A DNA stretch of 64,000 nt from Paraburkholderia saeva (GTDB taxonomy: Bacteria; Pseudomonadota; Gammaproteobacteria; Burkholderiales; Burkholderiaceae): assembly GCF_907164555.1 (NCBI RefSeq), contig NZ_CAJQZC010000010.1, forward strand, positions 1 through 64,000. Direction: 5' to 3'. The position numbers and the translations under genes are program-made. Below, one piece after another: positions 1 to 8,481 of the stretch; the first letter of the stretch is position 1, and each line of letters begins with the position of its first letter. The notes beneath the pieces were generated by a model. The model saw nothing but the letters and a program-made list of their open reading frames with translations. It was not told where the DNA came from and did no database searches.

Positions 1-25
1 TTTTCTAAAACACCTCCGCGGTGTT
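1..25 (-). terminator. Probable intrinsic terminator of the leftward NmrA unit
   Basis: Read leftward, a 6-bp perfect stem (AACACC/GGTGTT, positions 9-14 and 20-25, 5-nt loop) is followed by TTAGAAAA. It lies about 100 bp past the stop of the last leftward gene, fitting the end of that unit. The stem is short and the U-tract imperfect. Confidence 0.45.
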
Positions 26-37
26 GTTGTTTGTGGC

Positions 38-76
38 GGGGGGGGGGGGGGGGGGGGGGGGGTTCCCCCCCCCCCC
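38..76. repeat. Homopolymer tract G25-TT-C12
   Basis: Positions 38-62 are 25 consecutive G, then TT, then 12 C at 65-76. The G and C runs could pair as a hairpin. The tract is intergenic. A run this long beside a complementary run near a sequence edge may be an assembly or sequencing artefact. If real, it would be hypervariable in length. Confidence 0.8.
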
Positions 77-126
77 GCGCCGCAGTCGTTTACGTCCGTT
101 GCTGCACGTACCCGGGTCGCGCTACG

Positions 127-333
127 CTAGTGGAGGGAAAAATCGTCGTTGCTGTCGGGAAGCAGCGCGAGCAGATGGCGCCACGCGCGCCATGCGCTCA
201 CGCCCGTGATGGCGAGCGCGAACGCAATCAGCCCTTGTTTCGTGACGCGCTGTTTCGCGTTTTTGATTCCGTCTCTCTTTGCCGGAGAGGCTCGGGTTGC
301 AAGCAGGGCGTTTATCCGGTTGCAGGCGTGCAT
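127..333 (-). CDS. Small single-pass membrane protein, unknown function (68 aa)
   Basis: I do not recognise a characterised family. The start is supported by a strong ribosome binding site (GAGGAGG, 4-5 nt before the ATG). The N-terminal third is basic, residues about 34-50 form one hydrophobic segment (GLIAFALAITGVSAWRAW), and the tail is acidic (PDSNDDF). This suggests a small inner-membrane protein. It begins 27 bp after the NmrA-like gene on the same strand, so the two are probably co-transcribed, ending at the hairpin at 1-25. No function can be inferred beyond the co-transcription. Confidence 0.65.
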   Translation of the reverse strand: MHACNRINALLATRASPAKRDGIKNAKQRVTKQGLIAFALAITGVSAWRAWRHLLALLPDSNDDFSLH

Positions 334-360
334 CGCGTGCCTCCTCGATTGCGTGACGGT

Positions 361-1254
361 TCACTGGGCGTGCGGCGCGGCGTGTCTGACGAGCGGCGCG
401 AGCACGTCCGCGAGCGCAGTCGTGCCGAAGCGGTGCGCGGTGACACCCGCTTCGAAATCGATGTGCCCGGCGTTTTGCGCATCGTAAAGATCCATGATGA
501 GCTGCGCATGCTTCCCGCTTAGACCGGCCCGGGTGAGCACCGCGGACCATTGATCGCGTGGCACTTCCCGCGCCACGATTTCACGCCCGGTTTCCTGTTG
601 CAGTACGCGGGCGACGTCTGCTGGAGAAATGCGTGTCGTTGATTCGATGCTCACGATACGCGTCGCGCCAACGGGCGGACCTTCCTGCAACAACGCCGCG
701 GACAGCGCGCCGACATCCTGCGCGGCGACGGCCGGGAAGCGCCTTGTCACCGGATGATGCAGGCTCGGCAGCACGCCGGTGGCGAGCGCGACAGGTATCA
801 CGCGGCGCCAGTTGTGCATGTGTTCTGCAGAGCGAAGGAGCGTCAGACGCGGCAGGCTCACGCAGAACTGCTGTTCCAGATAATGGAAGAGGCCGGTGAT
901 GCCGGTATTCATGTCGAGCTCGGCGCCGTAATCGGATATTGCCAGTACATGGGGTGGCGGGTTGGCGCGCAGCGCCTGCACGGCGACATCGATCATGGTG
1001 CGCATCGCGTATTCAGGGTCTGCGTGACCGGATGGCACCGGGCAGATCATCTGGACGGCCTGGGCGCCTTCAATGGCTTTCGCGACCGACGTCAGGTCCG
1101 CGAGGTCGGCGAACGCGATCTCGCAGCCAAGGGCCGTAAATTCTTTTGCCTGGTCCGCGCGCCTGACAACAGCGCGCACGGGAAGACCCGCTTCGCGAAG
1201 CCGTATCGCAGTGAGACGGCCTGCATGTCCTGTTGCTCCGAAAATGACAAACAC
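361..1254 (-). CDS. NmrA-family NAD(P)-binding protein (atypical short-chain dehydrogenase)
   Basis: A 297-residue Rossmann-fold protein. The N-terminus carries the nucleotide-binding GATGHAG loop (GxxGxxG, about residues 6-12) followed by an RAVVRR segment, as in NmrA/QOR2-like proteins that bind NAD(P)H and act as redox sensors or quinone/azo reductases. The classical SDR YxxxK pair is not evident, as expected for the atypical class. The start is GTG, chosen because GAGGAG precedes it at good spacing; no in-frame ATG lies upstream. It is divergent from an AraC regulator, the usual arrangement for a regulator and its target. The substrate cannot be told from sequence. Confidence 0.85.
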   Translation of the reverse strand: MFVIFGATGHAGRLTAIRLREAGLPVRAVVRRADQAKEFTALGCEIAFADLADLTSVAKAIEGAQAVQMICPVPSGHADPEYAMRTMIDVAVQALRANPPPHVLAISDYGAELDMNTGITGLFHYLEQQFCVSLPRLTLLRSAEHMHNWRRVIPVALATGVLPSLHHPVTRRFPAVAAQDVGALSAALLQEGPPVGATRIVSIESTTRISPADVARVLQQETGREIVAREVPRDQWSAVLTRAGLSGKHAQLIMDLYDAQNAGHIDFEAGVTAHRFGTTALADVLAPLVRHAAPHAQ

Positions 1255-1450
1255 GTGGCGCTCCTCGTCGGTGATGTGATGGCGTGGGACTCATCATCGG
1301 CGAGCGGTCCGATCAGGATGCACAAACATGGATGAGTTTGAGCAGATATGGATGATTATTTTCGACGAATTGTACGGCAATGAGCGCCAGCAGAATCTTC
1401 CGGATGGCATCACAATGGGCGCTCGGAAGCCTCTAGCAGAAGGAATCGTC

Positions 1451-2323
1451 ATGAACGCTGTGCGCCCTTTGCATACGCCACCGGCCAGAAGAACCGTCAG
1501 CCTGCGTTCGAGTGAACTGCTCGGCTGGCAAGGGTTTGGCGCGGAAATGGTGGGTATCGCGGCGGGGCCGCACCGCATTCCGGGCACGCCGTATCACCGC
1601 ATCGGCGTGCATGTCGGCGCGCCAGTGAGAGCGCGCTGCCGGTGCGAGGGCCGGCGCGTGTCGCGCATCCAGGCGCATGGCGATATGGACGTCATCCCGG
1701 CAGGGCTCGATGGCGAATGGACGGACGAAGGCGATTGCACGATTCTGCGCATCTGGATCGACGAAGCCTTCGCGCGCACGACGATGGAACAACTCGGCGC
1801 GAACCCTTCACGCACTACGTTACGGCCGCAGTTCCAGTTGCGCGACCCGCGACTGCAGCATCTCTCGTGGGCGTTGCGAGCGGAACTCGAAGCGGAAGAA
1901 ACATCGGATGCGCTGTACGCGGAGAGCCTGTGCACGGCACTGATCGTCAGGCTGATGGCGGGCGTGCCGGAGCGGGACGACCGTCGACGCACGCTGGCGC
2001 CGCATATGGCGACACGGATCATCGACTATGTCGAGGCGAACCTGGACCAGCGGCTTACGCTAACAGACCTCGCTGCCGTCGCGGGCCTGAGCGTGCCCCA
2101 CTTCAAGGCGCTGTTCAGGGAGACGCTTGGCGTGCCCGTGCATCAGTATGTGATCCTGCGCAGGGTCGAGCGGGCAAGGGCGTTGCTGCTGGAAGGGCGC
2201 CTGAGCGTCACGCAGATCGCGCTGGAGACAGGCTTTTCGCATCAGAGCCACATGGCGCACTGGGTCAACCGGCTCCTGGGCGCAGCACCGCGCGACATCG
2301 CGAGATCGGGGCGGCGCGGGTAA
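1451..2323 (+). CDS. AraC-family transcriptional regulator
   Basis: The C-terminal about 100 residues form a double helix-turn-helix of the AraC/XylS type: first HTH around LTLTDLAAVAGLSVPHFKALF, second around SVTQIALETGFSHQSHMAHW. The N-terminal part (about 180 residues) is the variable sensor domain with no recognisable ligand signature. I place the start at 1451 because AGAAGGA stands 6 nt upstream and gives a typical 290-residue length. The frame is open to ATG codons at 1412 and 1328, which would add 13 or 41 poorly conserved-looking residues. It diverges from the NmrA-like gene and probably controls it through the shared intergenic region at 1255-1450. Confidence 0.88.
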   Translation: MNAVRPLHTPPARRTVSLRSSELLGWQGFGAEMVGIAAGPHRIPGTPYHRIGVHVGAPVRARCRCEGRRVSRIQAHGDMDVIPAGLDGEWTDEGDCTILRIWIDEAFARTTMEQLGANPSRTTLRPQFQLRDPRLQHLSWALRAELEAEETSDALYAESLCTALIVRLMAGVPERDDRRRTLAPHMATRIIDYVEANLDQRLTLTDLAAVAGLSVPHFKALFRETLGVPVHQYVILRRVERARALLLEGRLSVTQIALETGFSHQSHMAHWVNRLLGAAPRDIARSGRRG

Positions 2324-2356
2324 GATCGCGGCCGCCGCGCCCTGCACAATGCCCGG

Positions 2357-4840
2357 TCAGGCCTTGATCCTTAGCGACTTCGGATCGTAGGGCGCCTTGA
2401 GATGCGGCGTTGCCGGCAGCACGTCGCCGGCAACGTCGACTGCGAACTGGCCGCCTGTCAGGAACGCCTCATCGACACTACCCGCAGCGTTCGACACATA
2501 GCCCATCGCCACCGGGCATCCGAACGTGTGCCCAAAGGCGGCCGACGAGACGAATCCCACCACTACGCCGTCGCGCAGGATCGCTTCGCCGCCCCAGAGC
2601 ATGCGGTCACTGGCGCCGTCGACGGTGAGCACGATCATGCGTCGGTGCAACGGCTCGGCCTTCAGCTTCAGCAACGCGTCGCGCCCGCGAAACGGGATGC
2701 CGCTCGCCAGCTTGCAGGCAAATCCGAGCCCCGCTTCGAACGGATTCGAGTCGGGCGTCAGTTCACGTCCCCACGCGCGATAACCTTTTTCGATCCGCAG
2801 CGAATCGATCGCGTAGTAGCCCGCGTTCACGAGCCCGAATTCCTTGCCCGCGGCATGCAGCGTCTCGTATACGCCGACGGCAAACTCGACGGGCACATAC
2901 AGTTCCCATCCCAGCTCGCCGACATACGTCAGCCGCGTGGCGCGCACCGTCGCATAGCCGATATCGACTTCACGACTTTGCCCGAACGCGAACGCTTCGT
3001 TACTGAAGTCCGCTCTGGAGACGCGCTGCAAAAGCGCACGAGAATGCGGCCCCATCACCGCAAGCACGGTGTACTGGCCGGTGACGTCGACGAGCGTGCA
3101 ATGGCTGTCGCGCGGAATGAGCTTCTCGATCGCGTCGAAATCGCGCGTGGTCTGTGCGGAACCGGTGACGATCAGATACTGGTCATCGGCAAGCCGCGTG
3201 AGCGTGAAATCCGATTCGTACGTACCGCGCTCGTTGAGCATGCCGGTATAGACCGTGGTGCCGGGCGGCACCGCGACATCGTTGGCGACGATGCCTTGCA
3301 GCACCGCTTCGGCGTCGCGCCCCTTCACCAGGAATTTGGAGAACGACGTCATGTCGAAGAGCGCCACGGCCTCGCGACACGCGCGATGTTCCGCGCCGCT
3401 CCACGCGTGCCAGTTCTGCTGGCCGAACGCATAGTCGATATGCGCTTCCGCGGGCGAGGGCGCAAAGAAATTCGCGCGCTCCCAGCCCATCTTGCTGCCG
3501 AAACACGCGCCGTTTTCCTTGAGCAGCGCGTACAGCGGCGAGCGGCGAAACGGTCGCGCGCTGTCGAGTTCACGATTCGGCCAGGGCATCGCATAGTGCA
3601 GCCCGAGCGTTTCCTTGACGCGATCGTGCAGCCACGTATCGTTGCCGTTAAAGCGCGCGAAGCGGCGAATATCGACGGGCCACAGGTCCATCGTCGGTTC
3701 ACCGGCGACGATCCATTCCGCGAGCGCCATCCCCGCGCCACCGGCCGAAGCGATTCCCATCGAATTGAACCCGGCGCCAACGAAAAAGCGTTTCAGTTCA
3801 GGCGCCTCGCCCAGGATGAAGTTGTTGTCGGGCGTGAACGATTCCGGGCCGTTGTAGAACTGCTTCACTTGTGCGGTTTCGAGCGCGGGCACGCGTTGCA
3901 GCGCGTTTTCCATCAGGATCTGGAACTGGTCCCAGTCGTCGGGCAGCAACTGGAACTCGAAGTTTTCAGGAATGCCGTTCATGCCCCACGGTTTGGCGTC
4001 CGGTTCGAAGCCGCCCATGACGAGACCGCCGACTTCTTCCTTGAAATAGATGAAGCCGTCCGGGTCGCGCATGACCGGCAGATCCGGATGCACACCCGCG
4101 ATGCGTTCGGTGACGATGTAGTAATGCTCGGCCGAATGCAGCGGAACCGTCACGCCGCACAGACGCCCGAGTGCCTTGGCCCACTGGCCCGCGCAATTGA
4201 CGATGACTTCGGCTTCGATCGTGCCGGCCTCGCCGTCCTTGTTTTGCCACGCGAGGCCGCACGCTTCGCGGCCGCCCGAAGCGGCGGGCCGCGTGTGGAT
4301 CGCGGTCACGCGCGTGTTTTCGACAATGCGCGCGCCGCCGGTTCGCGCGCCGCGTGCGAGCGCCTGGGTGAGATCGGTCGGATTCGCCTTGCCGTCGCCG
4401 GGTAGCCAGACCGCGCCGAGCAGGTCGTCGGTGCGCATCACCGGCCACAGTTCGCCGGCTTCCTTCGGGCCAATCACGTCGCAGGCCACGCCATACGCGC
4501 GGGCAACCGCGGCTGTGCGCTTCAGCTGCGTCATGCGCTCGGCCGTGCGAGCGACCGACAACGATCCACACTGCTTCCAGCCGGTTCCCAGCCCCGTTTC
4601 CGCTTCGAGTTGCGCGTAAAGCGCGGTCGAATAGCGGATCAGCTTCGTCATGCTTTCCTGCGCGCGCAACTGGCCGACAAGGCCCGCCGCATGCCACGTC
4701 GTGCCGCACGACAGCTGCCCTTGCTCGATCAGCACGACGTCAGTCCAGCCGAGTTTGGTCAGATGATATGCGACCGAGCAGCCCACGATGCCGCCGCCGA
4801 CGATCACCACCCGCGCATGCTGGGGAAGAGGGACTGTCAT
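2357..4840 (-). CDS. FAD-dependent sarcosine/dimethylglycine dehydrogenase-like protein with GcvT domain
   Basis: An 827-residue flavoprotein with the domain order of dimethylglycine and sarcosine dehydrogenases. The N-terminal DAO-type FAD fold has the dinucleotide loop VGGGIVG near residue 15 and a C-GTTWHAAGLVGQLR stretch near residue 45, typical of covalent-flavin members. The C-terminal half (from about residue 430) is a GcvT/aminomethyltransferase-like domain that would pass the formaldehyde unit to tetrahydrofolate. Likely role: oxidative N-demethylation of a methylated glycine, as in betaine or sarcosine catabolism. The exact substrate is not determined. It is divergent from a DeoR-type regulator. 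Confidence 0.85.
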   Translation of the reverse strand: MTVPLPQHARVVIVGGGIVGCSVAYHLTKLGWTDVVLIEQGQLSCGTTWHAAGLVGQLRAQESMTKLIRYSTALYAQLEAETGLGTGWKQCGSLSVARTAERMTQLKRTAAVARAYGVACDVIGPKEAGELWPVMRTDDLLGAVWLPGDGKANPTDLTQALARGARTGGARIVENTRVTAIHTRPAASGGREACGLAWQNKDGEAGTIEAEVIVNCAGQWAKALGRLCGVTVPLHSAEHYYIVTERIAGVHPDLPVMRDPDGFIYFKEEVGGLVMGGFEPDAKPWGMNGIPENFEFQLLPDDWDQFQILMENALQRVPALETAQVKQFYNGPESFTPDNNFILGEAPELKRFFVGAGFNSMGIASAGGAGMALAEWIVAGEPTMDLWPVDIRRFARFNGNDTWLHDRVKETLGLHYAMPWPNRELDSARPFRRSPLYALLKENGACFGSKMGWERANFFAPSPAEAHIDYAFGQQNWHAWSGAEHRACREAVALFDMTSFSKFLVKGRDAEAVLQGIVANDVAVPPGTTVYTGMLNERGTYESDFTLTRLADDQYLIVTGSAQTTRDFDAIEKLIPRDSHCTLVDVTGQYTVLAVMGPHSRALLQRVSRADFSNEAFAFGQSREVDIGYATVRATRLTYVGELGWELYVPVEFAVGVYETLHAAGKEFGLVNAGYYAIDSLRIEKGYRAWGRELTPDSNPFEAGLGFACKLASGIPFRGRDALLKLKAEPLHRRMIVLTVDGASDRMLWGGEAILRDGVVVGFVSSAAFGHTFGCPVAMGYVSNAAGSVDEAFLTGGQFAVDVAGDVLPATPHLKAPYDPKSLRIKA

Positions 4841-4870
4841 GGTTGAATTCCGTGAATGTGTGTGGGAATG

Positions 4871-4988
4871 TGTGGATATTAGTTGAAGTATAGGGCAGAA
4901 AAGTGACTATGAACACGGAATCTTCTCGGTTTACGACGCGGTATCGTGCGGAATCAGGCCTGTGGTTACGTTGATTTATGTGGATATT
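4871..4988. promoter_or_regulatory. Repeated TGTGGATATT element between the flavoprotein and DeoR genes
   Basis: The 10-mer TGTGGATATT occurs at 4871-4880 and again at 4979-4988 in the same orientation. GAATGTGTG is repeated at 4854-4862 and 4866-4874. Both copies lie in the shared divergent promoter region. They are candidate operator half-sites for the adjacent DeoR-type regulator. This is inference only. Confidence 0.35.
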
Positions 4989-5052
4989 GGAGGAGTTTGT
5001 CTTCCAGCCGGCCAGTGCTTTTGCTAGACTGCGGTCTCCGAGACCCGACGGC

Positions 5053-5853
5053 ATGCCCATGTTCCCGACCCAGCGCCAGGCTGAAATCATGCGCGTCGTG
5101 CGCGCGCAGCAGACCTGCACGATTACCGCGCTGGCGCAGCTTTTCGACGTCTCCGACGAAACCATCCGCCGCACCATCAAACCGATGATCAGCGACGGGC
5201 TGCTGGTCAAGGTTCACGGCGGCATCATGCTGCCCGACCACATCGACGAGCCGCCGTTCCAGCGCCGCATGCTGGAGAGCCGCGAGGGCAAGCAGGTCAT
5301 CGCCGCGCGCATCGTTGAAATGATCGAGGACGGCGATTCGCTGATTCTCGACAGCGGCACCACCTGCGTTCACATTGCGCAGGCCTTGTGCGCGCGCTCA
5401 CGGCTCACGGTCGTCACGAATTCCGCGGAAATCGCGCGCACGCTCGCGCCTCGCAACGAGAATCGCGTTTTCATGACGGGTGGGGAATTGCGTCCGGATG
5501 ATTCGTCCGCGTTCGGTGAGAACGTCCTGACGTTCATGCGTCAGTTCCATGTGCGTTACGCGATCGTCTCTGTGACGGCGATCGACGATCACGGGCATTT
5601 CATGGATTCGCTGCCGTGGGACGCGGCGTTCGCACAGGCTGCGTTCGCTCAGGCGGAGCAGCGCGTTGTGGCGGCCGACCACGCGAAATTCGGCCACAGT
5701 GCGCTAGTGCGGGCGTTCAGCCCGGAAGAAGTCGATCTGCTGGTGACCGATCAGGCGGTGCCACCCGAACCCGCCAAAGCATTGACGTCGGCCGGGTTGA
5801 AGGTGATGGTGGGCGCGTCGCGCAGAAGCCAGGAGTCAGCGACACCCGCGTGA
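5053..5853 (+). CDS. DeoR/GlpR-family transcriptional regulator
   Basis: A 266-residue DeoR-type repressor. The N-terminal winged helix reads FPTQRQAEIMRVV then ITALAQLFDVSDETIRR, the family signature. It is followed by the DeoRC sensor domain with DSGTTCVHIAQAL and VVTNSAEIA motifs, which bind phosphorylated effectors in characterised members. The start at 5053 (or 5059) gives the usual short lead into the HTH. The open frame runs back to 4978, but that would add 25 atypical residues and cover a repeat element. It diverges from the demethylating flavoprotein and probably regulates it. It ends only 3 bp from the convergent bluB stop. Confidence 0.88.
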   Translation: MPMFPTQRQAEIMRVVRAQQTCTITALAQLFDVSDETIRRTIKPMISDGLLVKVHGGIMLPDHIDEPPFQRRMLESREGKQVIAARIVEMIEDGDSLILDSGTTCVHIAQALCARSRLTVVTNSAEIARTLAPRNENRVFMTGGELRPDDSSAFGENVLTFMRQFHVRYAIVSVTAIDDHGHFMDSLPWDAAFAQAAFAQAEQRVVAADHAKFGHSALVRAFSPEEVDLLVTDQAVPPEPAKALTSAGLKVMVGASRRSQESATPA

Positions 5854-5856
5854 GTC

Positions 5857-6552
5857 TCAAGCGCCTTTAACGGCGCTAACGTCGGCGTTCACACCGTCGC
5901 CAGACGCATTGTCCTCAGGCCAGAAATTTTCGAACACGCACGCTTCGAGCGGCATCCGCGATGCCCAGCGTTCGGTTTCGAGCATCGGCTGATCGTAAAA
6001 CGCCTCGACGTGGCCCAGACACAGAATGCCGACTGGCCGCGCGCCGGCTGGCATATGGAGCAGCGAACGCACTTCCTCGACGTCGAAGATCGAAACCCAT
6101 CCCATGCCGAGGCCTTCCGCGCGTGCCGCGAGCCACATGTTCTGGATCGCGCACGCAACCGAAGCGAGGTCCATTTCCGGCAGCGTGCGGCGGCCGAAGA
6201 TGTGCTTTTCGCGATCGTCCATGAGCGCCATCACCAGCAGTTCGCCGCACTCGAGCATGCCTTCCACTTTCAGCTTCATGAACTCGTCGCGACGCTTGCC
6301 GAGCGCATCGGCGGTGTTGATCCTCTCGCGTTCGACGGCAGCGTGCAGGGCCGTGCGAAGTGACGCATCGGTAATGCGGGCAATGCGCCACGGCTGCATG
6401 AAGCCGACGCTCGGCGCGTGATGGGCTGCATCCAGCAAACGCTTCAAAACGACGGGATCGACCGGATCGCTGACGAAGTGCCGCATGTCGCGCCGCTCGT
6501 GAATGGCGCGGTAGACGGCCGCGCGGTCCGGATCGCTAAAACGCTTCGCCAT
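5857..6552 (-). CDS. bluB: 5,6-dimethylbenzimidazole synthase BluB
   Basis: BluB fragments reduced FMN with oxygen to make 5,6-dimethylbenzimidazole, the lower ligand of cobalamin. The 231-residue protein has a nitroreductase-like fold with the BluB-typical start (AVYRAIHERRDMRHF, a flavin-phosphate binding segment), HHAPSVGFMQPWR, and the conserved GLGMGWVSIFD stretch. I chose ATG 6552, which overlaps the end of cobB by 17 bp. A start further upstream would run deeper into cobB and adds no family-like sequence. It is the last gene of the riboswitch-headed leftward operon, so it should be repressed with the corrin-ring genes when cobalamin is abundant. Confidence 0.93.
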   Translation of the reverse strand: MAKRFSDPDRAAVYRAIHERRDMRHFVSDPVDPVVLKRLLDAAHHAPSVGFMQPWRIARITDASLRTALHAAVERERINTADALGKRRDEFMKLKVEGMLECGELLVMALMDDREKHIFGRRTLPEMDLASVACAIQNMWLAARAEGLGMGWVSIFDVEEVRSLLHMPAGARPVGILCLGHVEAFYDQPMLETERWASRMPLEACVFENFWPEDNASGDGVNADVSAVKGA

Positions 6553-7834
6553 GAAAGAGTGCTGCCGTAAAAGCGGGGTTGGAGGGCCAGTAACTGTGCA
6601 TGTAAGTCGCGACGATGTTGCCCTCACGGAACACTGCTTCGCCTGGTGCCGCCGATTGTGCGCCCACAGAGGTTGTCAGCGGCGTCATCGTCGTCTCCAT
6701 GCGCGAGTAGTGAAACGTGTGACCGTGCATCGCGCCGCGCGTACCGTTGATCTGCTGCATGCCAAGCGAGGCGAGGCGGGACTGCATCGTCGCATTGCCG
6801 GGCAGCAGGCCGAGCATCGGTGTGCGCGTGCCGCTCACGTCGGTGAGCGTATCCAGCAGATACAGCATGCCGCCGCATTCGGCAATCAGTGTTTTGCCGG
6901 CACGGGCATGCGCGCGGATCGTTGCTGCGCTCACGGTATTGCCCGAAAGCGTCTGCGCGTGCAGTTCCGGATAGCCGCCGGGCAGCCAGAGCGCGTTGGC
7001 GTCGTGCGGTGCGGGCGCGTCGGCCAGCGGTGAAAAATACGCGACGCTCGCGCCGAGCGCTTCAAGAAGCGCGACGTTCGCTGGATAAATAAAGGAAAAC
7101 GCCGCGTCGCGCGCAATGGCGATCCGCATGCCGTCGAGCAGACGCGGCTGCGTTTCGCGCGACACTGCGCCAAAATCGACCGGCGCTGGCAGCTCGGCGA
7201 GCGGCGTGCCTGCCAGCGCATCGGCTGCGCGATCGATGCGCGCGTCGAGGTCGGCAATTTCGTCGGCCTGGTGAAGCCCCAGATGGCGGTCGGGCAATTC
7301 GATGTCGTTCGCGCTCGCGATGTGTCCCATCCAGCGCAAGCCCTCGGGCAATGCGTCTTCCAGCATTTGCGCGTGCCGCGCCGAACCGACGCGGTTTGCG
7401 AACACGCCCTGAAACGGCACCCCTTGCCGGAAATGCGCAAGGCCGAACGCGATTGCGCCGAACGTCTGCGCCATCGCTTTGGCCGAGATCACGCCAACCA
7501 CGGGCACGTTGAAGGTTGTCGCGAGATCGGCGCTGGAGGGTGTGCCATCGAACAGACCCATCACGCCTTCGATCAGGATCAGGTCGGCGTTTTCCGCCGC
7601 TTCGGCCAGCAACGCGCGGCACGCGCGTTCGCCGACCATCCACAGATCGAGCGACTGCACGGGCGCGCCGCTCGCGCGCGCGAGAATCATCGGGTCGAGA
7701 AAATCGGGCCCCGTCTTGAAGACGCGTACGCGTCGCCCCATTCGTGCGTGATGGCGCGCGAGACCGGCTGTAATCGTGGTCTTGCCCTGACCCGAGGCCG
7801 GCGCGCTAATGAAGAGAGCGGGGCACGCAGACAT
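6536..7834 (-). CDS. cobB: Cobyrinate/hydrogenobyrinate a,c-diamide synthase
   Basis: CobB/CbiA amidates the a and c acetate side chains of the corrin ring using ATP and glutamine. The 432-residue protein has the N-terminal dethiobiotin-synthase-like ATPase domain with P-loop APASGQGKTT near residue 12 and the KTGPDFLDP motif. The C-terminal type-3 glutamine amidotransferase domain has the nucleophile cysteine in AECGGMLYL and a late catalytic His in YMHSYW. In an aerobic pathway, its product feeds cobaltochelatase CobN, encoded in the divergent operon. It starts 3 bp after the cobO stop, indicating tight coupling. Confidence 0.95.
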   Translation of the reverse strand: MSACPALFISAPASGQGKTTITAGLARHHARMGRRVRVFKTGPDFLDPMILARASGAPVQSLDLWMVGERACRALLAEAAENADLILIEGVMGLFDGTPSSADLATTFNVPVVGVISAKAMAQTFGAIAFGLAHFRQGVPFQGVFANRVGSARHAQMLEDALPEGLRWMGHIASANDIELPDRHLGLHQADEIADLDARIDRAADALAGTPLAELPAPVDFGAVSRETQPRLLDGMRIAIARDAAFSFIYPANVALLEALGASVAYFSPLADAPAPHDANALWLPGGYPELHAQTLSGNTVSAATIRAHARAGKTLIAECGGMLYLLDTLTDVSGTRTPMLGLLPGNATMQSRLASLGMQQINGTRGAMHGHTFHYSRMETTMTPLTTSVGAQSAAPGEAVFREGNIVATYMHSYWPSNPAFTAALFHGEAF

Positions 7835-7837
7835 CGA

Positions 7838-8440
7838 TCAGAATTCCACGCCGCGTTGCGCCTTCACGCCCTGCTCGCGATACGGATGCTTGACGATCCG
7901 CATTTCAGTGACGAGGTCCGCCACTTCGATCAGCGCATCCGGTGCATGACGGCCGGTCACGACCACGTGCACCATCTCTGGACGCGCGGTCAGCACATCG
8001 AGCACTTCGTCGAGCGGAAGATATTCATACTTCAGAACGGTATTCAGCTCGTCGAGAATCACCATCTGATAGTCACCGCTTTCTATCATGCGGCGCGCCT
8101 CGTCCCAGCCTTTGCGCGCAGTCGCGATGTCCTTGTCGCGGTCCTGCGTGTTCCACGTGTAGCCGTCGCCCATTGTGATGAACTCGCAATGTGCCTGCGC
8201 GCCCAGAAAGTCGCGCTCGGACGTATGAAGCGCACCCTTGATGAACTGCACCACGCCGAGTTTCATGCCGTGTCCGAGCACGCGTACGGCCATGCCGAAC
8301 GCGGCGGTGGTCTTGCCCTTGCCGGTGCCCGTGTTGACGATCAACAGGCCTTTCTCGACCGTGGCCGAAGCCTGTTTCTTTTCGTGGCCCTCGCGACGGC
8401 GTTGCGTCATGCGCTGATGCGATTCGGGATCTGTCTTCAT
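7838..8440 (-). CDS. cobO: Cob(I)yrinic acid a,c-diamide adenosyltransferase (CobO/CobA-type)
   Basis: Transfers the 5'-deoxyadenosyl group of ATP to the cobalt of corrinoids. The 200-residue length matches the CobO/BtuR family. The P-loop NTGTGKGKTTAAFG lies near residue 36, followed by VVQFIKG and the ILDELN motif. The start at 8440 has AGGACA at proper distance. Open sequence continues far upstream in this frame, but it overlaps cobE and is not CobO-like. It sits between cobE and cobB in the leftward cobalamin operon, matching its biochemical place just after diamide formation and cobalt insertion. Confidence 0.95.
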   Translation of the reverse strand: MKTDPESHQRMTQRRREGHEKKQASATVEKGLLIVNTGTGKGKTTAAFGMAVRVLGHGMKLGVVQFIKGALHTSERDFLGAQAHCEFITMGDGYTWNTQDRDKDIATARKGWDEARRMIESGDYQMVILDELNTVLKYEYLPLDEVLDVLTARPEMVHVVVTGRHAPDALIEVADLVTEMRIVKHPYREQGVKAQRGVEF

Positions 8441-8481
8441 GGCGTGTCCTGTTGGCTGGAGGCGGTCGGTTTGCGGAGGAG

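Noticed and set aside
2402..4405. 667-codon open frame opposite the sarcosine/dimethylglycine dehydrogenase-like gene
   Set aside because: It is the antisense shadow of a high-GC gene with clear protein signatures; its translation is Arg/His-rich with no domain.
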